DNA of 64,000 nucleotides from Rhynchosporium graminicola (lineage: Eukaryota > Ascomycota > Leotiomycetes > Helotiales > Ploettnerulaceae), in the NCBI GenBank assembly GCA_900074885.1, contig FJUW01000008.1:2495-66494 (forward strand). Direction: 5' to 3'. Each line of letters starts with the position of its first letter. Position 1 is the first letter of the stretch. Both the position numbers and the translations under genes were made by a program. The notes beneath the pieces were generated by a model, which saw only the letters and a list, made by a program, of their open reading frames with translations, did no database searches and was not told the DNA's origin. Shown here one piece after another: positions 1-12,864 of the stretch.

Positions 1-1406
1 ATACTACGTCAGTAGTACGTCAGTAGAAACCTCTAGAAGTACGATATACGTACTAGAGAGTAGTAGAACTCTATCGAGAACCTTCATAGTAACTCTAATA
101 GAGTATGCAGGGTACAGGCTGCTGACAAGGTACAGGGTGTAGGTGCCAGGTACAACAAGGTACATAGGCAAGGTACTGAACCAGGTACTAAGACCATGTA
201 CTGACAAGGTACAGGGTGTGTATGCTAATGCAGGCAAAACTAACCAAGGTACTAGTAAACTGACCAAGGTACTGGTTACAAATCCAACATCTTCCGTACT
301 ATCGATTTCGACTTCAGAATCCTCGTCTTAGCTTATAATACCTATATCAGGAGTAGTACCGGTAACTTCGGCGTCCTGATTTTAGCTCAAATTATCGATA
401 GAATCACCCCTAGTTTAAGGGACTATTATAGCGTCTTCTTCGTGAGGTTCTATAACTAAACCGTCTTTATTAAACTATAGATAAGAGGTACGAACTACCT
501 TTCTATTAACTAGGTATCTATAGATATTATAACTTTTAAATCCTACTAGAATACCCTTTTCAGCTCTAGGAGCTACCTTATAGCTCTAGACTCTCTTCTC
601 CTTATTAATTAGTATGAAGACAAGATATCCTAATATATAGAGATACTTAATAGAGGGAGTATAGTTCACCCCTAGCTTAATATCGTCCTAGAAGCACTTA
701 AAAGGAGTATTCCCTTCTACTCTAGAAGTAGAGGTAAGGTTAGCGATATATATATAGGCGAGTAGAATTTCCGGCTATATATAGTCAGGTATATTCTGAT
801 CTACTATAACTATACGTACCTTCTCGATGATCGTATATATAGAGCGTTCAGCTCTTCTATCTTGCTCTGGAGTATATAGAGTAGACTCCTCTAGTAGTAT
901 TCTAAGGTAGTTAGTAAGCTCTTTTATCTGAGAGGGAGAGTACTCCTTACCCCTGTCATATCTCTATACCTTAATTTTGCAGTAATACTATATTCGGCTA
1001 ACTTAATTAGCTTTTGATTAGCTAAGTATATATCCGACTTCTTAGCCTAAGTAAAGGCCTACTTTCCAGTCGAATAAGCGTATAAGAAGATAGAGGCATA
1101 AGAGTAACTATTCAGACCCTTAGGTTTAAGGTATACTATATCTATATAGATTTCATCTATTGATCTAGCAGGTCAGGTATATACTAATACCTTATTAACC
1201 TTCCGAATAAGTCGGCCTTTCTCATATAGTGCGTAAAGGCGAGTTCTACTAGTCTTAAGCTCTATAAACTTCATACTAGTAACTATAGATTGAGTGCGTC
1301 GTACTATGTTAAAGCTAGCGTGATATATACGTCTGTGCTAACGCTCTATATCGACTCTAGCTTGCTCTACTGCTGCAAGTAAGCTTAAACCCGGAAGGCT
1401 AGCGTA
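1..1406 (-). mobile_element. Ty1/copia pol fragment: GAG-pre-integrase and integrase (RIP-degraded)
   Basis: Reading the minus strand from 1401 leftwards gives a GAG-pre-integrase segment (HRRIYHASFNIVRR, near 1340) and then an integrase core. Recognisable pieces are SIDEIYIDI near 1150, TPSQIKELTNYL near 930, the copia-type YTPEQDRRAERS near 850 and a downstream EGNTPFKCFWDD near 690. Many in-frame TAG/TAA codons fit CAG/CAA or TGG after RIP. From about 480 to 1 lies the variable linker before the reverse transcriptase, which would lie outside the window. This linker holds a repeated CAAGGTAC word (about 125-275). The upstream half of the same element (gag and protease) is on the plus strand at 28482-31222, separated by TRIM-A and the inverted segment. 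Copia assignment rests on the TPEQ...AER motif and domain order. Confidence 0.8.
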
Positions 1407-3572
1407 TATCACGGGTGAGTAACGCGTACGCAGATAGTCAAGTATAGTATTTAAGAAGTTCGATATAGGAGAGAGTCAGGTTCTAGTCTAGCTCCGAGGG
1501 AAAATATGCAGGTACTACTAGGCTTAGTAAGTATAGGTATCGCCGGTACTTAATCCTAGGGCTCGCCCCTTATATTACTTCCCTCCTCCCTCCTATTTCC
1601 TAGCGGAGACTAGTAATAAATAATCGCAGAATCCTCTCGTAGTTAATAACCGCGTTCTATTACTAAACGTTAGGCTAGCGCTCCGCTCCTATTATCGCTT
1701 AATCCGGCTAGCCGACTTCCTTAACTCGCTCTCTCTTCTTTAACTACGATAGCTCGCGCTCCGGCTAGTTATTATCGCTCTCTTATCTATTCCTCTAGCG
1801 AGCTGATAATATCGACTCGCACTCGAGACTTAAGTAGTTCTGCTATCGCTATATAGCTTTAGCTTCCTCCTTATAGTCTTATACTATCTTTATAGCGGCT
1901 GCCTTCTAGTAACTATCGCCTTCCTATTTAGGTAGAGTATATCTCTTTCTGTTTCTAACTTTATATAGCTCTTCTTTAAACCCCCGGAGACTTATATATA
2001 CGTAGCTATCTCTAGAGTAGTTCCTTATTATAGCCCTATTATTAATATCTAGCGTTTCCTTCCGCTTCTAATATCTCGGAGCTTTTCCTTAAGCTTCCGG
2101 AGGCTAGCGCTTATATAGCTATCTACCCCTAGGGTAGTCTTTCGTTAAGGCTTCCTTTATATTATCGTCTTCCGGCGTCTTTATAGTAGCTACTATTATA
2201 TAGCTATTACTTTCCTATTTAAGGTAAGATAAACTTCCTTCTGCTTCTAATATCGTAGAGCCTTTCCTTAAGCTTCCGGAGGCTAGCGCTTATATAGCTA
2301 TCTACTCTTAGAGTAGTCTTTTATTATAGCCTCCTTTATATTATCATCTTCTAGCGTCTTTATAGTAGCTATTATTATATAGCTATTACTTTCTTATTTA
2401 AAGTAAGATAAACCTCTTTCTACTTCTAATATCGCGGAGCTTTTCCTTAAGCTTCCGGAGGCTAGCGCTTACGTAGCTATCTACCTCCGGAGTAGTTTTT
2501 CGTTATAGCCCTTTTTATATTATTATCTTTTAGCGTCTTTATAATAGCTACTATTATATAGCTACTACTTTCTTATTTAAGATAAGATAAACTTCCTTCT
2601 GCTTCTAATATCGCGGAGCCCTTCCTTAAGCGTCCGGAGGCTAGCGCTTTCGTAGCTATCTACCCTTAGAGTAGTCTTTTATTATAACTTCTCTTTATAT
2701 TATCTATTTTAAGTATCTTTTATCTTCTATCTCTAGCTTATTAGAGTACTTCTTTAGAGTCCGGAGATTAGTATATATATAGCTACTTTCGGAATAGTTC
2801 TTTATTATAGCTTACTTATATTATTATCTTCTAATATCTTTATAGTAGCTATTATTAAGTAGCTATCGCTTTCTTATTCTAAGTAAAGTAAACTTCCTTT
2901 CTTTATCTTATATATTATCGAAAGGTTCTTATTATCCGCGCGTTCTTAAGTAGCTATTAGCTAGCGATAGTCGCTTCTTATATCTTTTAGGTATATATTC
3001 TACTTAAGCTATCGAATAACTTCTATTATCTGCTTATTTATAAGTAGTAACTAACTAATTATCGTTACTTTCCTTATCTATTCGGGAGTAGTTTATACTT
3101 TAAGCTACTTCTTATTTTTCTACTTTTATAAAAAAATTTTAGTTACTTTTCTACTCTTATCTTATAAGTTTAAGAGATAAATTAAGTATACTTTAGCTTA
3201 AGAATAGTAGAATCTATCGAATCTTTATTTTTTCTCGCGTTCTTAGAGCTTTCTCTAAGTATCCTTAGTATTAATTTAGCTTCTATTACTCTTATACTTT
3301 TATTATCTTATTATTAATTATTTATTAAAGACTTCATTCCTCGATTACGATTATTCGGACTCTAATATAAAAGCTATAGGAGCTAGTTATTTAATCGAAC
3401 TTAATATTATAAGTAAGTAATATATACGCAGATAATTAAGTATAGTATTTAAGAAGTTCGATATAGAAGAGAGTTAGGTTCTAGCCTAGCTCCGAGGGAA
3501 AATATACAGGTGCCGCTAGGCTTAGTAAGCATAGGTATCGCCGGTGCTTAATCCTGGGGCTCGCCCCTTATA
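1407..3572 (-). mobile_element. TRIM-A: non-autonomous LTR element with 168-bp LTRs and internal 179-bp tandem repeats
   Basis: Direct terminal repeats of 168 bp lie at 1407-1574 and 3405-3572 and differ mostly by C/T and G/A. The sense strand is minus: a polypurine tract (read on plus as TTACTTCCCTCCTCC) abuts the left LTR, which is therefore the 3' LTR. No gag or pol reading frame is visible. The interior holds about 400 bp of unique sequence, four full 179-bp tandem units and about 650 bp of AT-rich sequence. The 5-bp flanks are GCGTA on the left and ATATA on the right. They do not match each other but do match the flanks of TRIM-B in reverse complement. The element interrupts copia integrase on its left and Gypsy-2 pol on its right. 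The name TRIM is a size-based description, not a database match. Confidence 0.85.
1979..2760. repeat. 179-bp tandem repeat inside TRIM-A (4 full units)
   Basis: The marker AAGCTTCCGGAGGCTAGCGC starts at 2091, 2270 and 2449, with a variant AAGCGTCCGG at 2628, so the period is exactly 179 bp. Degenerate partial units precede (near 1979, CCCCCGGAGACTT) and follow (near 2755). Each unit contains a palindromic core TCCGGA beside CTAGCG. The same array occurs in reverse orientation in TRIM-B with five full units. Confidence 0.9.
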
Positions 3573-3742
3573 ATATATAGTTCTTCGGAATCGAGTACTT
3601 ATAATCTACTTTAGAATTATAATTTACTTATCTCTAATAGTAATATTCTAATACTAATACTTTTAACTTTAGCGTAATAAGAAATACGCGCTACTTATCG
3701 CGTATTACTTTAGCTACTCCTTAGTATATACTATCAGCTTAT
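3573..3742 (-). mobile_element. Gypsy-2 fragment between RNase H and integrase
   Basis: This 170-bp remnant is read on the minus strand and sits between TRIM-A and Gypsy-1. It continues the Gypsy-2 polyprotein from 13866 across the Gypsy-1 insertion. At its left end the frame stops within LDSEELY, and this frame resumes exactly at 34537 on the plus strand (KLI.AIYNTKIYRYL), the start of the zinc-binding part of integrase. It is therefore one of the pieces proving the rearrangement between the TRIM copies. Confidence 0.75.
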
Positions 3743-4010
3743 TATAACGACACAAGACTCAAGGCGGTATATAAGCAAGAATAAATAAGTAGGGAGGCTA
3801 AGAGCGATCTTATATAGTCTACTACGAAGGAAACAAAAAGATAAGGAAGGAAGAAGAAGAGAGATAGAGTATAAGGCACCTTATATATATATACCGGTAC
3901 TAGTCTGATACTATACCGGGTCGGATACTAGTTCTACCGGGATACCTATGAACTTAGGCCCTATTATCTATCTTTCTTCTTATGTGATATTTAGGTAAGC
4001 TATCGTTATA
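3743..4010 (-). repeat. Gypsy-1 3' LTR (268 bp)
   Basis: Pairs with 13593-13860. Paired differences are almost all transitions, for example GGTCGGATAC shared while flanking bases alternate C/T. The consensus LTR has TG...CA-type ends, changed here to TATAACG...CGTTATA. It is shared with the Gypsy-4 LTRs at 16690 and 28214. Confidence 0.92.
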
Positions 4011-4317
4011 TTACCTCCTCCCTAAGAAGAGCTTAACCCTAAGCTCGGAAGGTTATAGTTTATACTAGAATTAGTCTTTATTATAACTATTTTCGTTGAT
4101 ATTCGCGTAATAAGCGCTAGCTGCTCTTTAGTAGTAGTAAATTCTTTATCAGGTTCTAACTAGTTATATCGTTATAATAATACTATATTAGTCGTAGCTT
4201 CTAAATTAGGTAGTAAGTAGTATTTACTTTATCTATTTATAGTAGGAGTCGAGTTTAAGTAGGGCGTAGGGTATATAAAGGAAGGAGTTTATTAATATTA
4301 GAGCTTTTCCTTTTTAA

Positions 4318-5465
4318 CTGCGATAACTACTTTAACTTATAAGTTTATTCTCCTTAGACTACGATATAGCTCCTAGAGTAGGTATCGTTACTAACTACTA
4401 TAGTAATCTGCTATAATCTTATATATTAATCGACCTAATTAACTCTTCTCTTAATATAAATAAGTTTCTTATCTTAGTTTTAGGAATAGTTTCAAGTGTA
4501 GTATAGAGGTTTTATAGATTTATAACGCTAACTCCTATAGTACCTTTACTAGTTCCTGCTGGTACTCTTTCGGCAGCGTATCGTATATATTACCTACGAT
4601 ATATTCGCGCTTTCCTTAAGATAAAGTATAATAATACTCTTATTTTAGAACTCTTATACTTATTTAATAAGCTTAACTCTAAGCTTTATAAGTATTATTT
4701 AGCGTTAAAGAGTAGTTATAAGTATATGAGTTACTTGAATATAAACGCAGTTATATATACTAACGCGTTATAGTTACCTAACTACGTTAATATAGAGTAT
4801 ACTATTTTATCTGGTTTACTTCCTAGTAGCGAAGCTAAGGATATAGAGCTAAATCAGAGTAGTATTGTAGCTACCTATAAAGCTATTAATCAGATCTATC
4901 GTCTCGCGAAATCTGCTACTCCTACTATTACGTTAGAGATTACTACTATATAATTAGTAGAGACTTAAGCTTTAAGGTATTCTATAGAGAAAGTATTTAA
5001 GGAGTTAGAGTTTATTAAGGTAGTAAGTTATAATCTTAAACCCTTAGATATAAGTATAATACTAACGCGATATAGGATTTAGATCTTCTAATAGTCGATT
5101 CGGCGAAGTCTAAGTTAATAGCTGAAATAGTATTAAAGTAGATAAAGGAATTAAATAGTATTATATAGGAATTTATAAAAAAAGCTATATTTAAAGCTAC
5201 GATATCTAATACTAGGGGAAAGAGGAATTTACCTTATAGTTAAGAGATAGAATTAGATCTAGATACTCCCGGACCCTCTCTAAAGAAGAAAGCCTATAGG
5301 ATTAGCTATTATACTCGGTCTATTACTAGGGCTATATTAGTAAATTTAGATAAGGAGTTAGATATAGTAGTTCCGGTTCTAGATATTCTAGATTTACTAA
5401 AAGCTCCGGAGAACTTAGAGGAGAAAGCTAGTAAAGTAGAAGTAATTAAAGAAGTAGAGTTTTAG
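4318..5465 (+). pseudogene. Antisense intron-containing gene carried by the Gypsy-1 chromovirus (copy 1)
   Basis: A plus-strand gene lies antisense to gag-pol, between the chromodomain and the 3' LTR. Proposed structure: exon 1 from at least 4318 to 4459, intron 1 4460-4540 (81 bp, branch GCTAAC, acceptor CTATAG), exon 2 4541-5022 (482 bp), intron 2 5023-5075 (53 bp, GTAAGT, branch ACTAAC, acceptor ATATAG), exon 3 5076-5465 ending in TAG. Splicing gives one continuous frame of at least 337 codons, broken only by TAA/TAG codons that mostly fit RIP-hit CAA/CAG. Visible pieces include PLLVPAGTLSAAYR, LLYLFNKLNSKLYKYY, ATYKAINQIYRLAKS and, at the C-terminus, APENLEEKASKVEVIKEVEF. Intron 1's donor is ATAAGT, a G-to-A change. 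A TATAAAG at about 4274 could be its promoter. The start codon is unresolved. The protein family is not recognised; the charged, Leu-rich middle could form coiled coil. Confidence 0.75.
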
Positions 5466-8400
5466 ATATAGCGTTATTATAGAGTATAATCAGGGGATTA
5501 TTCTTAGTAATAAATTCTAATACTAATAACTATAATAGCTTATTATCCTCTAAGTAACTATAGTTATCTATTCTATCTTCCTAAGCCTTAATCTACTAAT
5601 CTAGTTTACGTAGAAGTCTAGGTTTACTTAAGTTAGTAGTATAGAAATCTCTAAGCTTATACGAAGTACCTATTAGGTTAGAAGCGTTATACTAAGTTAA
5701 GTCCGAGTCGTAGCTTAGCTAGCTAACTTAATACTTCAGATTACCTCTTAAGAGCTATATAGTAAGTATATCTTATAACTCCTACTCTTCTTAAGTAGCG
5801 ATAACCTCCGGGAGTAGATTTAGTAACTCCTAGCTTAGTAATAAGTCGTCCGAGTCCTTAAAGAGTAATTCGGAAGCGAATATATCGTATATAGAAGATC
5901 CCGGGGGTAAATCTAGCTTATAAGAATATCTGATCTTAGCTAGGACCTAGTATAGTCTTACCTAGAGACTAGATAGCTTCTTACTTAGCTAGTAATTCTT
6001 AAGGTTCCTTATAGAGAGAAATACCTTATCTCTAACTTCTTAGTTAATACTACGCCGTTTCAGGTCGGTTATAGCGCTTATCCTATACTAAGTAGCTAGT
6101 ATATTAGCTTTTATAACCTCGATAGCGGATTTAGTATATTTAATTAAGGATTTAGTATTAGTATAATTAAGCTTCTCTTATAGTATCGATCCGGTAAGTT
6201 ACTTCTAGTCCTAGCTATTCTATAATAGTATACTATATTTAAGAGTATATAGCGCTATACCGATAGAGTCGTAAGGTAGGGTTACTTAGGCGCGGTCTAT
6301 TATTAGTAGTAGTTCGCCCTAGTTACTCTAGTAGTAATTAATAAAAAGTCTAAGGCGTTAGTTAATATACTAATTTATAATCTCCGTTTATCTATTAGTT
6401 TACTAGTAGAAGGAGGTAGAGAGCTTAACTTTAACTCTAATTATATAGTAAAACTCTTACTAGAAGGATAAGACTAACTAAGCTCCTTAGTCGAATATAA
6501 TTAACTTAAGAGTATATCCGAAACGATATATCTATTAGATAAATAATATTACTATCCCGCGGGTATCGATATTATAATAGTATAGTATTAATACGGAGTC
6601 CTTCCTTAAGTAGTTAATAAATACTAATATCCTATTAAATCCTTAGTTATTAGGCGGGAAGTCCTTAAAATCTATAGCTAAGTACTATATAAAGTAGCTA
6701 AGTACTAGTAATAGGTGGAGGAATCCTTATTATTTCGTTTACTTCAGATGAGAGTACTAATAAAGGTAGTAATTATAAGTATACTATTTTATATCTAATA
6801 CGAGTCCTTTCTAGTAATAATAAGTAGAAATCATTTCGGCGGTCTTACGAGTATTCGGATAAGTAGAGGAAACTTAATCGTAGATTTCGCTAATTAAATA
6901 GGTATATAGTAAGGTATAGCATTATACGTATAAACGACTATTATAAAGTAATAAACTATTATTAATAGTATAGCTATCTCCTAATATATTCCGTTTATTA
7001 GAGAACGATTCTCAGTTGAATTAGTATAGTTTCTCGATTAAATTAAAAGAGTTACGTATAAGTTCCGGTAGCGTATTAATCCTTAGTAATATTAGGTATA
7101 TATAACTAATTTAATTAATATAATACTTAGCTAGTTCCGCGTTAATCTTAGGGTCTAAGTAGTCTAGAGGTAATAAAACCCGAGATCTACTATCCTATTT
7201 CTATTATTCCTATATCCTTAGATCTTATTCCCTATAGCTAAGGATATTAGCTTTAGCGTTATCTTTACTAAGTATATATATAATTTAAAAGTTAAATTTA
7301 GAAAGGAATTCTATTTATCTAGCTTACTTACTAGTTAGGACTTTAATAGTTATAAAGTATTCTAAGGATCGATAGTCCGTATATATACTAGTATAGCGTC
7401 GTAGAGATATAAGTTTTAGTCTCTATTTCCGGAAAGACTTAATAATAGCGTATAGCTCCTTATTATAGATCTCCTAGTTTAGTTCATATCTATTAAGAAT
7501 ATAAGAGTAGAATCTAATTAGATACTACTAGTTATCTTTATATAATTAGGAGATAACTCTAACTATTATACTATTAGAAGTATTAGTTTCTAGTTTAGTT
7601 TATAATTCAGGGTCGAAATAGTATAGTTTCTGCACTAATAATAGCTATTAATATAAATCGTCGAAGGACTTCTTATAATTATTAGTGAAATTCTATAGTA
7701 CTATAAGCCGAGTAAGTACTAAGAGAGGTTTAGCGATAAGGCCGAAATTCCGAATAAATTAATAATAGAACCTATAGAATCTTAAGAAGGATTTTATAGC
7801 TATTACTATTTTAGGGTACTTCTAGTCTACTAATAGTACTACCTTCTCAAGATCTAGCTCGATTCCGTTAGTAGTAATAATATATCCGAGGTATTTAGTT
7901 TAAGTAATATAGAATTCGCTTTTCTTAATATTTACTTAAAGTCCGGTATCTATTAAGTGTTATAGTACTAATTTAATATATTCCTTATATTCTTAGAGCG
8001 TTTCTAAGTATATAAGGATATTATCTAGGTAAGCTATATAGAAATTATCTAAGTAATCTAGTAGTATATTATTTATATATCACTAGTACGTACTAGGTCT
8101 ATTATAGAGCCCGAAAGGTAATACTTTATATTTATAGGATCTAAAGCGAGTTCAGAAGGTAATATACTCCTCGGATTCAGAGTCTATATAGATATAGTTA
8201 AATACTACCCGGATATCTAGTTTAGTAAAGATTACTACTTTAGATATATAAGTTAAGAGCTTATCGATCCTAAGTATTAAGTAGGAATCCTTTCGAGTGA
8301 TCGTATTAAGCTTACGATAGTCGATATAGAAGCGTAATCCTCTATTAGCTTTCTTAATAAATAGTATAAGTAATATAAAGGGACTTTAGCTAAATTCGAT

Positions 8401-10523
8401 AAATCCCTTATCTAGGTTTTCTATAAGGTACTCCTTAGTTACTTATAGTTCGTCTATAGATTACTAATATAAGAGCGAATATACGTTAAGTAATAATTCT
8501 TCTAGAATAATTTTATAATTATATAAGCGATATAGCAGAAGAATATTAGAATCCCGCTTAGAAAAAGCTTCCTTAAGGGTATAGTACTATTCCGGTAGCT
8601 TTTCGGCTATAAGTCGTTCGATATCAGGATCCTTAGGAGAGTTACTATTTAGATAGTCTTATAAGAAGCAGTTTATCTCGTAGATACTAGTAAAGAATAA
8701 TTCGGAACCTTTACGTTTTATATTAAAATAAAAAGCTATAATACTAATTTAGTAAATTAGAACTAGTTTCTAGATCCTTAGAAGTTAAGAAGAGTACTTA
8801 TAGTAAGGTTTCGGCGTAAGTACTTTTCTCGATAAATTCAGAGTAGAAAAGGGTTCGGATTCCTTAGCGATAAGCGGAAATAAGTTAAAAGGTAAGGATA
8901 ATACGTTAATATGCTATATTACTACTATTTAGTATAATTAGCGTTAGTCTAGCTAGTTTATAGCTAAGTCCCGCGTATCGGTATCGATTTAGTAAGATCG
9001 ATTAATACTAGGTTTATAAGGCGGTAGAGTTATAATTATCTCCTTATCGTATCGGAGAGTAGCTAGATAGCGTTCCGATTATAGTAGCTTATAGTAGAGC
9101 GTATTTAGCTTAACTTGAAATCGTTGTATTTATTTAATACTAATAATTATATCTTACTATCCTAAATTAAGGAGAATAAAAAAGTAGTTATAAATACGCT
9201 TACTATTAATAGAAAGGTATAAACGTATAAAATAAGTAATATAGGTTCTAATAGACTATTAGAAATCACGTATTAGAATAGAATAAAGCAGTAGCTCGAT
9301 TTTAATACTAAGGGCCCTTAATAGTCGTCTAGTAAGAGTGCGATTAATAAATAGATAACTATTCGCTCCGGTATCGATTAGGCTATTTATAGAAACTCCT
9401 AGCCTGTTTATACTAACTATAGTCGGGTATATAAATTACTTACCTCTTATTAGGGAGTTAAGGTCTAGATTAGAGAGATTATACTTATATAGACCTAAGA
9501 AGGAGTTTTTACCTAAGCCTTATCGTTTCCCTCTAGTATTAGTCTAGATTCGGAGGGTATATCTTCTACTATTTCCTTAGTTACTTAATCTTCTTCCGGA
9601 AATTCGTCGATTAATTAAACTTTAAGCAGGTTAGAGTAGTCTAGCTTAATATAACTAAGTTATTTATAACTATAATACCTAAAGAGTTCTCTAGTCGAGA
9701 TAATAAGGCGTTTTAGCGCAGAAGGAGTACTAGACTATACCGAGGTAAAGGTACGTACGTATAGTATAGGAGTAGTTTATTAAGGAGCTAAGCTTAAGGA
9801 CTAGTAAGAGGTAGAACTAGTAATAGTCGTAGTAGTAATAGTAAGCTTATAGTATTATACTTAGGTAATAGCTTTCTCGGGATAAGTATATTCTGAGTTA
9901 TAGTGACGCTTAGTATTAAAAGAAAATAAGGATCTAACTATAGAAGTATAGTCCTTATTCTACGTTAGTTTAATAATAAAAGTTAAAGCGTATAAGGATA
10001 ATACAATCTTATCCTATATATAGAAGAACTACTTCTTCTTTTTAACCTTACCTTAGATAGTAGCGCTTTAAAATCGATTACGAAACTTAGCGAAAGTCTC
10101 GCGTATAAAGCCGAGTTATTATATTTCTAAGTAATAGAAAGCGTTATAGTAATTATCTTCCTCTAAACTAGTAAGAAAGTTCTCCTCTAATAAGGAGATT
10201 ATTTTATTACTAGTTTTAAACTTATTAGCGAAGTACTAAAGTATAAGATACTCTTTAGCTAATCTAGTAACTAGCTCCTATATAAGAACGCGCTAAGAGA
10301 AGTCCGTAAGGTAATAGTTAGCGTTTATAGCTAGCTAGTCTCGTATCGATACTCTCTATTAGAAGAAAGTAAAGTCCGATCTATTATCTAAGAGTAGGAT
10401 CTTCTTAATAAGATAAGACTTCTTAGGGCGTGACTCTACCGATTCAGCGCTAAGAGAGGGAGATAATTTATTAGGAATAATATCCTCTCTCTTAGTATTA
10501 CGTATTAGAATAGAGTTTATTAN

Positions 10524-12864
10524 GTCTATATAGATATAGTTAAATACTACCCGGATATCTAGTTTAGTAAAGATTACTACTTTAGATATATAAGTTAAGA
10601 GCTTATCGATCCTAAGTATTAAGTAGGAATCCTTTCGAGTGATCGTATTAAGCTTACGATAGTCGATATAGAAGCGTAATCCTCTATTAGCTTTCTTAAT
10701 AAATAGTATAAGTAATATAAAGGGACTTTAGCTAAATTCGATAAATCCCTTATCTAGGTTTTCTATAAGGTACTCCTTAGTTACTTATAGTTCGTCTATA
10801 GATTACTAATATAAGAGCGAATATACGTTAAGTAATAATTCTTCTAGAATAATTTTATAATTATATAAGCGATATAGCAGAAGAATATTAGAATCCCGCT
10901 TAGAAAAAGCTTCCTTAAGGGTATAGTACTATTCCGGTAGCTTTTCGGCTATAAGTCGTTCGATATCAGGATCCTTAGGAGAGTTACTATTTAGATAGTC
11001 TTATAAGAAGCAGTTTATCTCGTAGATACTAGTAAAGAATAATTCGGAACCTTTACGTTTTATATTAAAATAAAAAGCTATAATACTAATTTAGTAAATT
11101 AGAACTAGTTTCTAGATCCTTAGAAGTTAAGAAGAGTACTTATAGTAAGGTTTCGGCGTAAGTACTTTTCTCGATAAATTCAGAGTAGAAAAGGGTTCGG
11201 ATTCCTTAGCGATAAGCGGAAATAAGTTAAAAGGTAAGGATAATACGTTAATATGCTATATTACTACTATTTAGTATAATTAGCGTTAGTCTAGCTAGTT
11301 TATAGCTAAGTCCCGCGTATCGGTATCGATTTAGTAAGATCGATTAATACTAGGTTTATAAGGCGGTAGAGTTATAATTATCTCCTTATCGTATCGGAGA
11401 GTAGCTAGATAGCGTTCCGATTATAGTAGCTTATAGTAGAGCGTATTTAGCTTAACTTGAAATCGTTGTATTTATTTAATACTAATAATTATATCTTACT
11501 ATCCTAAATTAAGGAGAATAAAAAAGTAGTTATAAATACGCTTACTATTAATAGAAAGGTATAAACGTATAAAATAAGTAATATAGGTTCTAATAGACTA
11601 TTAGAAATCACGTATTAGAATAGAATAAAGCAGTAGCTCGATTTTAATACTAAGGGCCCTTAATAGTCGTCTAGTAAGAGTGCGATTAATAAATAGATAA
11701 CTATTCGCTCCGGTATCGATTAGGCTATTTATAGAAACTCCTAGCCTGTTTATACTAACTATAGTCGGGTATATAAATTACTTACCTCTTATTAGGGAGT
11801 TAAGGTCTAGATTAGAGAGATTATACTTATATAGACCTAAGAAGGAGTTTTTACCTAAGCCTTATCGTTTCCCTCTAGTATTAGTCTAGATTCGGAGGGT
11901 ATATCTTCTACTAATTCCTTAGTTACTTAATCTTCTTCCGGAAATTCGTCGATTAATTAAACTTTAAGCAGGTTAGAGTAGTCTAGCTTAATATAACTAA
12001 GTTATTTATAACTATAATACCTAAAGAGTTCTCTAGTCGAGATAATAAGGCGTTTTAGCGCAGAAGGAGTACTAGACTATACCGAGGTAAAGGTACGTAC
12101 GTATAGTATAGGAGTAGTTTATTAAGGAGCTAAGCTTAAGGACTAGTAAGAGGTAGAACTAGTAATAGTCGTAGTAGTAATAGTAAGCTTATAGTATTAT
12201 ACTTAGGTAATAGCTTTCTCGGGATAAGTATATTCTGAGTTATAGTGACGCTTAGTATTAAAAGAAAATAAGGATCTAACTATAGAAGTATAGTCCTTAT
12301 TCTACGTTAGTTTAATAATAAAAGTTAAAGCGTATAAGGATAATACAATCTTATCCTATATATAGAAGAACTACTTCTTCTTTTTAACCTTACCTTAGAT
12401 AGTAGCGCTTTAAAATCGATTACGAAACTTAGCGAAAGTCTCGCGTATAAAGCCGAGTTATTATATTTCTAAGTAATAGAAAGCGTTATAGTAATTATCT
12501 TCCTCTAAACTAGTAAGAAAGTTCTCCTCTAATAAGGAGATTATTTTATTACTAGTTTTAAACTTATTAGCGAAGTACTAAAGTATAAGATACTCTTTAG
12601 CTAATCTAGTAACTAGCTCCTATATAAGAACGCGCTAAGAGAAGTCCGTAAGGTAATAGTTAGCGTTTATAGCTAGCTAGTCTCGTATCGATACTCTCTA
12701 TTAGAAGAAAGTAAAGTCCGATCTATTATCTAAGAGTAGGATCTTCTTAATAAGATAAGACTTCTTAGGGCGTGACTCTACCGATTCAGCGCTAAGAGAG
12801 GGAGATAATTTATTAGGAATAATATCCTCTCTCTTAGTATTACGTATTAGAATAGAGTTTATTA
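10524..12864. repeat. 2341-bp duplication of 8182-10522 after a single N (probable assembly artefact)
   Basis: The sequence after the N at 10523 restarts at the base equivalent to 8182 and runs to the equivalent of 10522 with constant offset 2342. The only difference I found is ATTTCC versus AATTCC (near 9571 and 11913). In DNA this heavily RIP-mutated, near-identity argues for a recent duplication or, more likely, two overlapping contig ends joined with one N. Confidence 0.9.

Noticed and set aside
4..331. Open frames on both strands at the left edge
   Set aside because: They fall in the repetitive CAAGGTAC linker of the copia polyprotein; neither corresponds to a separate gene.
1979..2760. 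Regularly spaced repeats resembling a CRISPR array
   Set aside because: Units are contiguous 179-bp tandem repeats inside an LTR element of a eukaryote, with no short repeat-spacer structure.
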